This document shows positions 25,296 to 37,838 of a stretch of 64,000 nt of DNA, in pieces. The stretch spans positions 54,429,922-54,493,921 of the forward strand of contig NW_025335268.1 in the NCBI RefSeq assembly GCF_004798865.1. The letters run 5' to 3'. Positions within the stretch are counted from its first letter, which is position 1. Each line of letters opens with the position of its first letter. The translations under genes and the position numbers were made by a program. Origin of the DNA: Varanus komodoensis. Its lineage: Eukaryota > Chordata > Lepidosauria > Squamata > Varanidae. The notes under the pieces are model-generated. The model ran no database searches. It was not told where the DNA came from and saw only the letters and a program-made list of their open reading frames with translations.

Positions 25296-25515
25296 TTTGT
25301 TTTTAATTTATCTTAATATTTAGATACCGCTCCAATGGGCAGTTACGACTTTGGCATGCTGGTTGCCTAAAAACCTGCTGTGTGTTTAACTACATCTTAC
25401 CTGTAGAATAGGCCGGCAAGATTCTCTTGTTCATGTAGCTCAAGGCAGTGCTTACGGTGCTGCTTGGTGGTCTCCATCCAGCCAGGTCTAGATCTGCTTA
25501 GCTATGGTACCTTCA
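25296..25515 (-). repeat. 5S-rRNA-derived SINE
   Basis: On the minus strand, 25440-25507 reads AGCTAAGCAGATCTAGACCT then GGCTGGATGGAGACCACCAA, aligning with the internal promoter half of 5S rRNA (AGCTAAGCAGGGTCGGGCCTGG, TGGATGGGAGACCGCC). A tail follows, ending GAGCGGTATCTAAATATTAA, like LINE-derived tails. The 5' third of 5S is not visible. A 5S pseudogene is the alternative; the attached tail favours a SINE. Confidence 0.6.
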
Positions 25516-25519
25516 CTGG

Positions 25520-25690
25520 CTATCACTGTTTCCAGGCATAATTCTTGTTATGCCCTGTAAAGCGCTATAACCTTGGCACAAGGATTCCTGAAAGACCACC
25601 TTCTCCTATGCAGCCCTGTCTATGCAACCTCCAGGAAAGGTTCCTCTTTGGCATCATGTATTTGGTGGTGATGTAAGAGAAGACCTTCTT
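25520..25690 (+). repeat. L2-like LINE ORF2 C-terminal remnant
   Basis: CCTGTAAAGCGCTATAACCT then AAGGATTCCTGAAAGACC and TCTCCTATGCAGCCCTGTC resemble the 'kal..lg..p.ylk.r..pY' region near the C-terminus of L2-like ORF2. It abuts the 5S-derived SINE on its left. Confidence 0.5.
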
Positions 25691-26189
25691 AGTTAAAGAT
25701 GTGCAAGGAATTAAAAGTCAACAGGGAGATGGGCACATTGATTGGCCAACGAAAATAAATTGAATGATGACACATCTGTTGCTAGGTTGCTGAGGACAGT
25801 GATGACTGAAGGCCAGAAGTGGTCACTTCTGTGGCTGCTCTTACCAGGGGACTCTATGGTGTTCTCATACGAACAATGGTAAAATGGCAATCCCTGATAT
25901 GGATGATTGGAGAAGCCATGGTGAAACATGGAACTCTTCGAACGGACCATTGATTCTCTCTCTGCATGGTCTCAGAAAGCAAATCGTACCATGTAGAACT
26001 CCAGAACTGGGACTTGATCATGTGGCAGACAAACAATGTTAAGATTTCTCAATGGCTTCTTGTGTCATGCAAACCTGCCCAGTGTGAAAGCTGACACAGA
26101 GGTATAAATTTTAAGTAAGCACTTACCTAAGGCAACTCAGGTGAATTTTACATATTTCTGACAGTGCAGTCATTAGCTACAATATAGGC

Positions 26190-26560
26190 TGTTCCGGAGT
26201 AACGAACATCTGAGTGATGAACAACCTGTACTTATGAGCAAACTGCCATAAAGCCTATTAATTTTTTAAAAAATACTGTGGGCAATCATCATCATTATAG
26301 AGAGGGAAAACAAAAAGAGAGATAGGGAGGCCTCCAAAGCACACGTTCCCGCCCCATCTGGAGAGGGAAAAATATCCAGCATTTCTTTGCCGCAAAGCGG
26401 AAGCACTGGTGAGTTTGAGCAGGGTGGGGGCTAAGAGATATTAGCAGCTTTTCCACTTTAATGGAATATGAAGGGCTGATTATACATGATCTGACTTAAA
26501 GACGTTTTCCCATTCTCTCAGGAACAGAACCCGTTCGTAACACGAGGACTTGCTGTACTC
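26190..26560. mobile_element. Tigger/mariner-like DNA transposon remnant
   Basis: Left end CTGTTCCGGAGTAACGAAC and, on the opposite strand of the right end, ACAGCAAGTCCTCGTGTTAC then GAAC resemble each other as eroded terminal inverted repeats. Their 'gagt-aacgaac' wording is typical of this class. Non-coding internal sequence, about 370 bp. Confidence 0.45.
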
Positions 26561-28844
26561 AGGTTTCCTAAATTCTCTACTGAATTCCCATTAGCACAAC
26601 ACTGATAACCTCTCTACTGTGAACCTTCCTACAAAACCAGAAACTACCAGAATCATTTATACTAAGGGTTGACCTGAATTCTGGCAGATACACATGGAAA
26701 AACAGGCAATGGTATGCCAGTTGTTGACACTTTTTGTTTGTAACCAATAACTGGCTGAGCAAAGTTGCTTCCTCTCTCCATAAGAAATTCTGCTAAGCAA
26801 CAAACTCTTCACACTGAAAAACATTTGGGGAGGTTCTGAAAAAGACAAGTCAACTCATTGTAAAGTACCAATGTTCAAGAAATATGACAATATTTAATGA
26901 GGCATGTAAATAAATGTGCTACCAGAAATAAAACTGAACAAAAATGGATGTTCTAATGCTGTCACTGAAATTAGAATAGCACAAACAGCTTTTCATAAGC
27001 TTTTTACATAGCATGCCAGTGGCAGAGAGATGTAGCTAATTTGCAGGTCAGTAAGTATGGCACTAAAAGTTTGGCTGCTCTTCTAGGACCGCTTGGCATT
27101 TGATTAAGTACAGGCCAACACCTGTGGTGAGGAGGCCAGGCTACAGAAGCTGAAGAGTAACTCTGGCTTGGCCCTCAGGCACCTGCCATTTCTTTCCATG
27201 TTGGACACAGACAACACGGGAATAGAAGTGAGAGTGGGAAATTAATGAGAATGAAAGGAACTTAGAATGAACACAAGGTGGACTGGAAGCAAGGGCTTGG
27301 CTCCTACCGAGCTGTAGCAACTCGAAACACTGTGTAGGCATTGAAGGTGGAACATGCAGTGCGGGAAAATATTTCAGTTCCATTAAGCCTAAAACAGTTT
27401 TCCTTCATATAGTTTCACCATTTGTGATGTAATAGCCACACAAAAATAGCATTTTACATGCACTAAATCAGACCTGAATCACAAAAGTGTTAAATATTAC
27501 AATAATAAAGGCTAATGTTGCCTCAGGAGACAAATATGAGAACTGAAAATAATGCGGAAATGACATATACTTTAAAAAAAAACTTATTTCATTATGTTTT
27601 AACATTCTGTTAAGAAAACATCCTGGAAACCAAGGTTAAAAAACAATATTATTTGACATGAATTGCTAACTGTAATAGCATAATGCTGATATTTATGAAA
27701 TAGTTACATGTAAAGTAATATGTATTAATACCCCTTTCTATAAAATGCTACAATTATTTGTCACGGATACAACAAATCCTTTTCATGTTTCATGTGTCTA
27801 ACAAAATGAAGGCTGTGTCATTTATATCTGCACTGGCAGCAAAAGTAGCAGGTGAGTTTGATTTTGGACTTTTCTGCACAGGAACTGCAGGATTTCTATG
27901 CTTACCTGTAACTGTCATTCTTCGAGTGGTCACCTGTGCTTTTACATATACAAGTCTTGTGCTGCACAGCAATGCCCCTATGTGTGATTGCACAGACCCC
28001 ACAAAGGAGAAGTAAAGGTGTTTTTATCAGGGAACATCTCAGCCCAGTGACTAGGCAGGTCTCTCAAAAATTGCAGTTGCTTTGTGCCATGGAACTTAAT
28101 GGGATACACCGAGTGCTGAATCTTCCCCTTTCCAAGTCATACTGTAAGCTTCTCTGTCCCAATCCAGACTTAGTGGAAAGGGCTCTCCATTCCCAAGCTT
28201 TGCTACCCAAGATGTTGTTAACTGGAGTTACCTGGAACCTTCTACAAGCTAAGCTGGTGCACTTTTTGAGCTGTGCTCTTCTCATAGTGGCAAAGCTGCA
28301 GTCTGCGTTCCTTTTTTGGTAACATCAGTCTGACAACACCAGAACCAGACTCTGAAAAACGGGGGGAAATTTCAGTGGTGCGCAAAAACCAAGATTTTAT
28401 TGGCCCAATGCATTTCAATATATATTTCTACAGAGCACTGCCCCTTGGTGTGCTCTGTAATAAAATTTGGTAATAGAGCATACTGGGAATAGGGTGTATC
28501 CTTTTAAGTACCACTGAGGAAAAAATGTATTTTGAAATTTTGGGTTAGTAACATTTATTTTCATTCTCTCTTAAGATTTCATGTCTTCCTTTCCTCCTTG
28601 TTAATCATGCTTTCCATTCCTTGGTTTCCCAGATGGTGAACTGGCTTAAAACAGATAGTAAAAGGAGTTATAATACAATAAAAGTATTGGATTCAATGAG
28701 TTTTGAATGACAATACTAATTTGCATAAGATGTCTCCCCCTATTTTACTGCATTGCCCACTGATGAACCATTACCAGCATGCTAACTCAGTAACTTTTCC
28801 ATTTCTCATTATAAACTTCCAAAAAGTGCCATACTGTTCTGCAT
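26561..28844. other. Non-coding stretch with one dispersed repeat
   Basis: The 27885-27985 repeat accounts for overlapping frames near 27.8-28.3 kb. The rest is unassigned. Confidence 0.6.
27885..27985 (+). repeat. Unclassified squamate dispersed repeat fragment
   Basis: TGCTTACCTGTAACTGTCAT then TCTTCGAGTGGTCACCTGTGC is a phrase I recognise from dispersed squamate repeats. It creates spurious ORFs on both strands here. Class unknown. Confidence 0.45.
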
Positions 28845-29845
28845 TCTGCAGCAGCTACAGCTTCTGAACCGTCTTCAAGGGCAGCTCCCATTGAGATTAG
28901 CAGGGCACAGATTACTGAACCCAGCTATCCCTGTTCAAGTAGGGCTGCGGCTAGGTCACCAGCCAAAGCCGGTAGGAGGCACTCCGAACCACCAGTGCCA
29001 CCTGAGCCTCAACTGACACAGACGAATCAAGGAGCACCCCCAAGCTACAACCCTGTTCCTTCAGAGGGAGTGTGACCTCATCTCGAACAGGTCGAACACA
29101 CCACATTCAGGAATCACCCACCATCAGCATCTCAGTCTTGTCTGGACTGAGTTTCAGTTTGCTAGCCCTCAACCAGTCCATTGCCATGGCCAGGAACTGG
29201 TTTGGCACATCCACAGCCTTGCCTGCTGATGAGGAAAAGGAGAGAAAGAGTTGCGTGTCATCAGAATACTGATGACAGCACATTCCCAACTCCGATGACC
29301 CCACTCAGTTATTCATGTATGTTGACCAGCATGGAGAACAGAACAGACCCCTGCGGAACTCCATGCTAGAGAATCCACATGGCTGAATAATGTTCCCCAA
29401 GCACCACCTTCTGGACACAGCCTTCCAAGTAGGAACAGGACCATTGCAATGCAGTGTCCCACACTCCCAGTTCAGCCACTCCAGAAGGATACCATCATTG
29501 ATGGTACCAAAGCGGCCAAGATGCTCAGCGGTATCCACAGGGTCACACTCCCCCATCTTTGTCCAACCAGAGATGATCATACAGGGTGGCCAAAGCTGCC
29601 TCCATGACAAATCCAGGCCTGAACCCCAACCGAAATGGATCCAGATAATCAGTTTCATCCAGGAGTGCCTGGAGTTGACTGGCAACTATCCTTTCTAGAA
29701 CCTTGCCCAGAAAAGGAGTATTTGTTACTGCCCTGTAGTTTTTCAAATTTTCTGGGCCAAGGGAGGGTTTCTTGAGAAGTGGATTCACCATTGCCTCTTT
29801 AAGGCACCATAGGACCACTCCTATGTAGGAAGGGAACAATGGTAA
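28845..29845 (-). repeat. L2/CR1-type LINE reverse-transcriptase fragment
   Basis: The minus strand reads VNPLLKKPSLGPENLKNYRA, FLGKVLERIVASQLQALLDE, TDYLDPFRLGFRPG and, further on, HQYSDDTQLF (the Y-[AS]-DD catalytic motif) and LKLSPDKTEM. This is the palm region of an L2-like LINE. Several stops and frameshifts break it. It lacks both the 5' half and the 3' tail. Confidence 0.9.
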
Positions 29846-30099
29846 GACCTTTAAATTTTCCTATGAACAAATAGATATCAGAAGTTATATGCCAGTTGCA
29901 AATATTCCTTTCATAGTCAAGTAGTTTGAGAAAGTGTAGCCCCTGATGCGGAAGCATTTGGATGATAATGGTCATCTTTAGTTAATTCAGTTGGTCTTTT
30001 TGACTGGGTTATGAGACTGGTCCTGCTTTAGTCACCTTATGACCTATACCAGGAACTGGATGGGCTGGAAGAGTCCACCCCTACTAGTTCATCTAGATA

Positions 30100-30770
30100 T
30101 TTATGCAGCTGGTTGCTAGCTCAGTTCAGTTCCCAAAGAGAGAAAAATTGTTTGGAAGAGATAGATGCTTCCCTAGAGCTTGTCAGGGTCAGGTCCTGAG
30201 TGATCCTGCAAGAGCCTGCAGAACTAGGAACATCTTTGCAGTCACTTGCAGGAAACAGCTAAGGAGAAGTTATGCAGTGCAGCTGCAGGCCCTGGAGATC
30301 AGCATGAAAGGCCTTCTTGCAGTGCTGCTTTTTGACACAAGTTGATTTGCGGCTCCCTTGTGTTCTGACTTGTTACATTGTCTGAATCTTGGTTCCTGCC
30401 CACCTGTTTCTGCCTGTACCTGCTGATATCCTTGTCTCCTGTTTCCCAGGTACCTTTACCCGTCTTCCCTGGACTCACTTTGAATCTGGCTGCCTTTGGG
30501 GAACTTGACCCTTGGACTGTGTGTTCTTGGACTGAACATTTGTCTGAACTTTGTCATCCCCCTAGCTTTGATCCTGGACAGTTATACAAATATGTCTCTA
30601 GCTTCTGGTTCACTGAACCTGTTGCAGGACTGAACTTTGCACCTGTGCCCTGGTCCTGATGTTCCAACCTAGCTACTTACTGCCCATGCCCTGGACCTTG
30701 CAGTGTTTCATGTTGAAATAAGATCTTGGCAATCACGTGTCTTCCATAACTCCCCGTTTTGTGTTTTATA
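30100..30770 (+). mobile_element. Dispersed repeat, possibly LTR-derived
   Basis: Low-complexity 'TTGGACTGTGTGTTCTTGGACTG' style sequence with repeated CTGAACTTTG and CCTGGACC words over 30380-30720. This style is seen in retroelement ends of reptiles. Family and ends are unresolved, and no coding parts are visible. Confidence 0.3.
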
Positions 30771-30860
30771 TGGTTGCATGAAAAATGCTCCAAAGAGAAC
30801 GTATTTGCTTAGTTGAGGTATTCCTGCAAAATGTAAGCCTCTAGTTCCAACACTTCTCCC

Positions 30861-30891
30861 ACTATCTAAAGGATGAAGTCCTTTAGATAGT
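30861..30891. repeat. Perfect 13-bp inverted repeat, 5-base loop
   Basis: ACTATCTAAAGGA and its exact complement TCCTTTAGATAGT are separated by TGAAG. Confidence 0.95.
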
Positions 30892-30899
30892 ACAAAGCA

Positions 30900-33800
30900 C
30901 CTTTAGGTTAATTTCCATCATATTCATGTGGGGTACCCCCCGTATCTGCTTTTGCTAGAACTCAGTATCTCATGGCATTTATGTATTTATTTAGAAATAA
31001 TTTGAGATTGGTGAGGTATCCTATTAGTCCCACCAGACATTTCTCTTAGATGTTCTCAGCAGGATTCAGCAACGCGAATCCTGTAACATGGAGATCAATG
31101 CTACAGGCTCATCAGACAGAAAGTTTCTGAAATAAACCAAATGCTTACACTGTTACTTCCATGTTTATAGACAGGGCAAAGCATGTGCCTCCGTCATTTA
31201 AAGTATAACAAGAAAAAGGAGTTTTGGTCTACAATTAGGGTCCTGATGTACAAGGAATGAAAGGCTAGGAAGGCAGATATAGAACATAAACAACCACAGA
31301 GTTCTAAAATGTCATTTTAGTAAAGCAATCCTAAATCATAATTTGTCACTAAAAAAAACATGTTCAGACTCTAGCTTGTTCTGACACAAAAGACCCAAAA
31401 CATTTTTTACCTGAGCACCTGTTTACATATTAGGAATCGTCCTTCATGAATCAGATGTTTGCCCAGGACCAGGTAGCAAGCAAATGAATGCTTGTATTTA
31501 GGCATGTCTGCTACCTGCTGAAGAAAAGTACATTTTGCAAAATAGCTGCTAAGTTGCTATGGAAGATTCCTCTAATTATGTGGTTTCTGAGGAAATATTT
31601 GAACCTTTTTACCTCTGCGGGGACTGGGATTAGGTCGTGCTCCTCCTACAGCCCCATTCAGAATCTCTTTGGAGGAGTGAAGGGAAGCAAGAAACTAGCT
31701 AGGAATACAAACAGATGAAAATGCTGATCTTTTTGTGGAACACAAAACTTACAACTTAAAATGAGAGCAGACTCTTTCCCCTATGAACCATTACTTATGC
31801 AGCAAGAAGCAACCTCAACTGCTCTGCCTCTGTTAGCTGAAAAGCAAAGGAAACTTGGCAAATGATGTAGTTGCTCGACCTCAGTTAATGCATGTAATGC
31901 AGAATGGACCACAATGGAAAGTGCAATGACATGAATTCTTGGGGAAATCATCTTGCTCTGCTTACAGGCCTGAATGACTCCTCCCCTGTGTTAACCTAGC
32001 TACTATCTGTTGCTTTTGTTGATCTGTTATTGTTTTGCTTTGTTTTAATGTCTAATGTAGTAACTGGTTTGGCTGTTTTTTAACTTGGTTTATTGGAAAT
32101 ACACTTTAGGGACAGAAAGACAGGATACACAAATAGAATTCATCTGTGCATGAACTGCTCAGAAAAAGTGGTGTCTATGCACATACCTACATGCTTTCTA
32201 CAAAACGTCCATATCGAGCTACAGTTAACTCAGGAAGAAACAGTTCTAGTAAAGAGCAAAGTAGATTCTGAAAACCTAAGATCTGTCTACTCCTACGTGG
32301 GCTGCTCTGCAGCAGATGATGGATAGTTATGCTGCTACAAAGTAATTTTTCAGTTTTCCAAGCAATATTGGAACAGCAGTAATGTATCCATGTTTCTACT
32401 TGGCAGGTTAATGCTTAGTTGTGATTTAACCTTACAGATACCAGTGGAATTTTAAAACTTTTTTTTACTCTCTTGTGTCACTGGAAAGGGCTATATATTA
32501 AATTATTATAGGAGTGTATTTGTTTCTGAGTTTTTAGTCCCATCTTGTAAAATGCTGCTTTCCCACAATTGTGTCTCTATTGAAAAACCTGCAAAGATAA
32601 AGGGTATCTAGCTGTTGTCACAATCTGGAGAAGAAAGTCTGCTTGGTACTAGCTGCATGCACTAAGATTCTCCGGGCCAATCTTGACCATGCAATTGTTT
32701 GGATATAGATCCTGTAACACAGGCTCTAAGCAATAGCTGAAATCAAAATGTGAAAAGCAAAATGTGAAGGGGGCAGCCTCAAATGACTCCAACCAGGGCC
32801 TGCTGCCAAAGGTATGCATTTAGAATTGAAGAATTCCAAGTCCAGGAATTTGTTCTGCTGGCCGAAATGGAGCATAGACTAGCTGAATAAAATCCAGGAC
32901 TGATCATCCCAAGCTTTCTTAATTTAGGCAATAAATGTAATGTTGGGCTCTTGCTGGGAGGATGGAGTCATGCAGTTGCTGGTATTGTTAAGCAAATATA
33001 AGTCAGAAGTCTTTGATGGTCTGCTGATAAGTACCCATAAATCTACCAACAGACCCAAATCTAATTTCTGTACTATGGCAATTTAACTCTAGTCTCATCA
33101 AAAGGAAGTGACATCACTAATCACACACACAAATAACAGCTCAGAATAACAGAGCAGGTCATTTTTCTACTAAATATCTCTAGGCTGTTATCAAGGGTGG
33201 TTACTGTTGGCCATTTGCCAGGGCCAGCCCCAGAGAGGGACACACCACACTGTTTCTCTTCTTTGCTGTTGAGGGGTGCTCACCTGCCTTCTCTGTGCAG
33301 AGAAGCTGTGCCAAGAGTGAGGACATGGGACAAAATCTTCCATTTACCTTGAACACGTTCCCTGAGCTTTTGTACAGATGGAGCCCAGAGGAGAACAGAA
33401 AGCAAATGGACTGCAGAGACAGCGGTAAGATGGATGTGGAACCCCCTAAAGGAGGGGACACACTAAGGTAAACTTGACAAGGGCTGCCAGTACTATTTCA
33501 GCACACTGCTGCCATCACAGGAAGGGCTGACACCTGGAAGAACTTTGTCTACCCCATGTATATATAACCACCAGTTTCCTTATTCCTGGAAGCCCAAATA
33601 GATATATTTAAGTAGGACGACTTGGTACATATTTAAAGAGCTCAGCAAACTTAAGTCACCACATTACATTTTTATAGGACTATAATGTGTCCATTATTTC
33701 AGCTAAAGCCACAAGCATCACAATTGACTATAAGCAATCCAGCAGCAGAAGCCTAGCTATACTTTGGGGCGTAACTGGGTAAAATAAATACCCTTGTACT

Positions 33801-35324
33801 AAATAAGCTGTATTGGTCAAGGCCCACCCTGAATGGCCACTCACATTATGCATTAAGTGCCAAAATAAACAAACCAGACTTTAACTGGATAATGAATCCA
33901 GGTTAACAACAATGTACAAGAATATACTACTATTTTATATATTCCAAATAGGAAATGTGTAACCTTAAAAATGATAAATACTAAATCAAGTAGTGATGGT
34001 TTACAACTATATTTCACTCCACCAAAAACAACACTCAACGCAGGGCAAAGCTTTCCATATTAGTCATGTATGGAAATCATCAATTTTTTGAGCTACACCT
34101 ACAGGGAAAGCCTCCTACTCTAAAAAATAACTTCATAATTGTCCATCCATACAGGAGTCAGAATAAGGAAGACTAAAGTTCATGATCAGAACTTTGTTAT
34201 TTCCAAGGAATGCCATCCATAACATGCCTCCTCCCTCTCCTCAAAGCACTAATGGATCCAGGGCTGCCTCCCATATATTATGGAATATAAATGTAGCAAA
34301 GGAAAACACTAGACAAACATGGTCCAGAACCAAAACAGCCCTACACCAATTGTTTTGCATCAGTATGCTTTTAGCATAGAGGAGATCCTAGGTTCAGTCA
34401 CTAGTGAGACACTCCTGTCACTGGTCTTCAAGCACTAAAGACCAGGGAACCTCTGGACCTCACCCGGATCAGGGAAGGCCGGGTTCCCTTCTACAGTCGC
34501 AGGCTTCAGGAGAGATGGGGGAAAGAATCCTTGCTCCTTTTGATCACAGATAACAGTGGGGATTTCCCTCACTTGTTCACTTAGTGCATCCCTGGCTGAA
34601 GGGCTGGATGAAGGAGCCATGCTTTGCCTGATGCTTTGGTGCACATGCATTTTCCACAGTAGGAGAGAACAAACGTGGAGCAAAGCTGGATACGAAGAAG
34701 ACTGTTCTGCTCTGCTGGGGGGATCCCTGGTGGAATAAATCTGGTCTGCCTCAGTCTCCCTCATTCTGGCCAAGGGGACTAAGCCAGCCTGGCTTTGCAT
34801 GCACTGTGCCCTCCCCCGTAGGAAGATATCTCCAGGCGGTTCCAAAAAAATGTATACATATTTTAACCTTGCCGTAATCAGAAGTGTCTGGCGCAGATGG
34901 TAACCACTTTGAGCATCTCTTGTAATTGCAGAAGTCAAATGTGACTTGTATTCATCTTTTGTTATTAGTTTATATTAAGTATTACAATTTTAATACCGTT
35001 TTCCTTTCTTAAAATATGTATAACTTTAATGATTTCATTAAACAGACCTAATTTCTGCTAGTACCACAGATGAAAACTGTTTACATTGTTCTATTCTTAT
35101 GTGGTCCTCTGAAAGCTGCATGACAGACAGAAGCATAATTAGAGCAGCTTCCCCCATCAATGCATCTTCATGCTGGATAAAATTATATCTCTATTAGATT
35201 TCTGTCCATCACATCGGTTCCAGATCCACAGAGGTCCTACAAGAGAGAAAAGTGGCAATGGTGCAGGGGAATAGCTGGCTTTCCACTGGTCACTGTGGAG
35301 CACAGCTGCCTAAGATTCTCAGTT
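30900..35324. other. Non-coding stretch, nothing recognised
   Basis: Includes the longest unassigned frame in the window (minus strand 34435-34938, 167 codons). Its composition and lack of domain or splice context argue for chance or decayed repeat. Confidence 0.6.
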
Positions 35325-35795
35325 GTATACAGCTGGCCCTCCACATTTTGGGGATTAGGGGTACATGGCCCCTGCGAAAGTAGAAATACCATAAATATCT
35401 CTAGCCCCCCATCCCAACCTTAATGCTTAACACTGTTGACCTTATGTGGTATGGATTGTTCTTTCCTCCTTCTCTCAGATCTTGGTCAGATCTAGCAGGC
35501 TTCTTCTTCTTCATTTGTTACCTTCTCATGTACTTATTTCCTGCCCTTCCTTTCACTCATCAGTGCCTTGTCTTTGCACCAAGGAAACACCACAGATTTC
35601 CTTCTCCAGATGGATGGGGCAAGCAAGCATGCTTCAGGGGCCCTCCCTGTCTACCCTTTGGCTTCCTCTCTCTCTATGGTGAAGCTGCAGAACTCCAAAA
35701 AACCCCCTTCATTTAATTATTGATGGCAAAATCGCCAATACTCAAATCTGCAAATGGTAAACCTGCAAAAGTCGAGGTTTGCCTGCATTTTGTTC
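35325..35795. mobile_element. Tigger-like DNA transposon remnant
   Basis: ACAGCTGGCCCTCCACATTT on the left and, on the other strand of the right end, CAGGCAAACCTCGACTTTTG followed by CAGGTTTACCATTTGCAG are in the style of Tigger termini (CAG-TGG/CCCTC-CA...). Internal DNA has no transposase that I can read. Confidence 0.45.
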
Positions 35796-37137
35796 CAAGA
35801 GTATTTTATTTATGAAATTTTGTGCTGGAAGAAAATGCAGAACCTAGCCTAAAGAACTCAAAATTTGAACTAAAAGAAGGTTTCTCCCACACCATATTTT
35901 TTCTTTTACCTTTTCCTTCCTTTCCTATCAGTTACAGTGATACACTGTCTATACAGACTTAAGTTGTGCTGGTGTAACTATGTCAAAATGTTATCAGAAT
36001 ATCATTCACAGGCATAACTTGCTTGTACCGGTGTAAAGGATTTAGTGAATACAGCACAAGTATAGTGTTATATTGTTAGTCCCATACATTTTCAGAAGAG
36101 ATTATATATTGCAAGATGGACTGGGACTGACTTTATATAGTGCAATATTGTTTTACAAAAATTACTTGTTCAGGAAAAGAAGGTATTTCAGAAACTTGTA
36201 AAAAGGAAGCTAGACTTCGTATTGTAAAGGCTTTTTAATTTGGAAGAACGTTGCCTAATAAGTTCTTTTATGGGTGCTATTTTTAAGTGGCTATGGTGTA
36301 CTTTAAATTACATGGTGTTACCAAATCAAATAGAGAGAGAGGGAAATGTTAAATGTACTTGTCCTATATATATATATTCACAAGTGTTTCATATTATATG
36401 CCAAATAATTTACCTCTGCCAATTTCTGCCACTTACACTTAGGGTAATGGATATTTTTAAAAGCTTTCTAGCAATCATAAACACAAACCACTTTGCAAAC
36501 CCAAGTGTCTACAGGAAAATATTTATACCTGACTTTTATCTATGTACACAGAGTCTATTGGCAGTCAAGAATCATACTTTTTTTCAAGTGGGAAAGATGG
36601 GATGAGGTCTCCTTTAGTCAAGAATTATAACAGTCCCAAGTCTTCATCTATCCCAAGTACATAGCATGGAATGTAACATGTATGACTACAAACTGAGGCA
36701 AAAAAGCCATTCTCTTTCAGCTTATCCTTCCTAAGTCTTGTGCAGTACATTAAAAAATGTTAATGACATCTTTCATGACAAAGAATAATGGCATTTTCAT
36801 GGTAGGGCCTTTTTTGTTGTGGCTTCCCATTTCTGAAACTTACAACTGAGGAAAGCTCTCCAGGCACACACTCCATTGTCTTTCAACATCATGTGAAAGA
36901 GGAGGGGTTTTTTGGTCCACCCTTGCTTTGGATGATGCTTTGTTTGACTCAAGCCACTTATCTGACTTTTAAATACTCTTGGTATTATTCTGTTACATTA
37001 CACAATTATTTTTGGCTGCTCTATAATCTCAGAATTATGTAAACTGCAGATCTGAATGATGTTGCTTTTATTTTTTAAGGGACTTGCATAACAACACCAA
37101 AAAGAGTTCAAGTTGTGCTCAATGCACCATAGGCCTA
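35796..37137. other. Non-coding stretch, nothing recognised
   Basis: AT-rich; no exon or repeat family identified. Confidence 0.6.
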
Positions 37138-37364
37138 CTTATTTATTATTAGATTTATATCCTGCCTTTTTTCTTTTAAAGAACTCAAAGCAGCTTACAT
37201 CATTCTGTTCCTCCTGCTTTCAATCTTATCCCCACGACAGTGAGGTAGATTGGACTGAGACTGGCCCAAAGTCACCCAGTTGGCTCCATGGCCAAGTGGG
37301 GACCAGAACTCAGATCATCTGAGTCCCAGTCCCATGCTTTTAACCACTACACTGCACTGGCTCT
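37138..37364 (-). repeat. tRNA-derived SINE with LINE-like tail
   Basis: Full-length reversed copy from TTTATTATTAGATTTATATC through GACTGGCCCAAAGTCACCCAG to CACTGGCTCT. Head, body and tail of the family are all recognisable. Confidence 0.87.
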
Positions 37365-37721
37365 TTAGCAGACCTAGACTGCTAACAGAGCCTGGAAGAT
37401 GGAGTGCAAGTACCAGGGCTAGTTAAAATATCTGGACACACTAGCCAGGAGGTCTCAAGCCATGTTCCAGGAAACTTCACGTTTCTTCAGTGCAATGTTT
37501 GGTAAGGGAAGATGTGTTTCCTTGAACGACAGCTTACAGAGCTACAGGGAACTCTTGTGTATGTGTGACTGGAGTGTACTCTCAGTTTGTGTGGCACAGC
37601 ATGAGTGCTGTCAATTCAGGCAGTGCTATCTAAGATCTGTGCGCTAGAATATTCCCCATAGCCCTCTGTGATATGTAGGTGTTCCATGTAGTAACTACTA
37701 GCAAATATTGATGGTTTAAGA

Positions 37722-37838
37722 CCTTAGGAAAAGCCATGTTGGATCTGACCAATGGTCCATCCAATCCAGCACTCTGCACCCATAATGGCAAACCAGTTGC
37801 CCAAAGGATCCCTTAAGCAGGATGGGTGCAGGAGTTTC
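37722..37838 (+). repeat. Dispersed repeat ('GGATCTGACCAATGGTCCATC')
   Basis: CCATGTTGGATCTGACCAAT then GGTCCATCCAATCCAGCACT and 'TGCCCAAAGGATCCC' match the same family as 39778-39895. Class not resolved. Confidence 0.6.

Noticed and set aside
27758-28322. Overlapping plus and minus frames of 70-128 codons
   Set aside because: They overlap a dispersed squamate repeat and show no domain.
34435-34938. 167-codon minus-strand open frame
   Set aside because: No recognisable domain, no splice context, and composition like translated non-coding DNA; treated as chance or decayed repeat.
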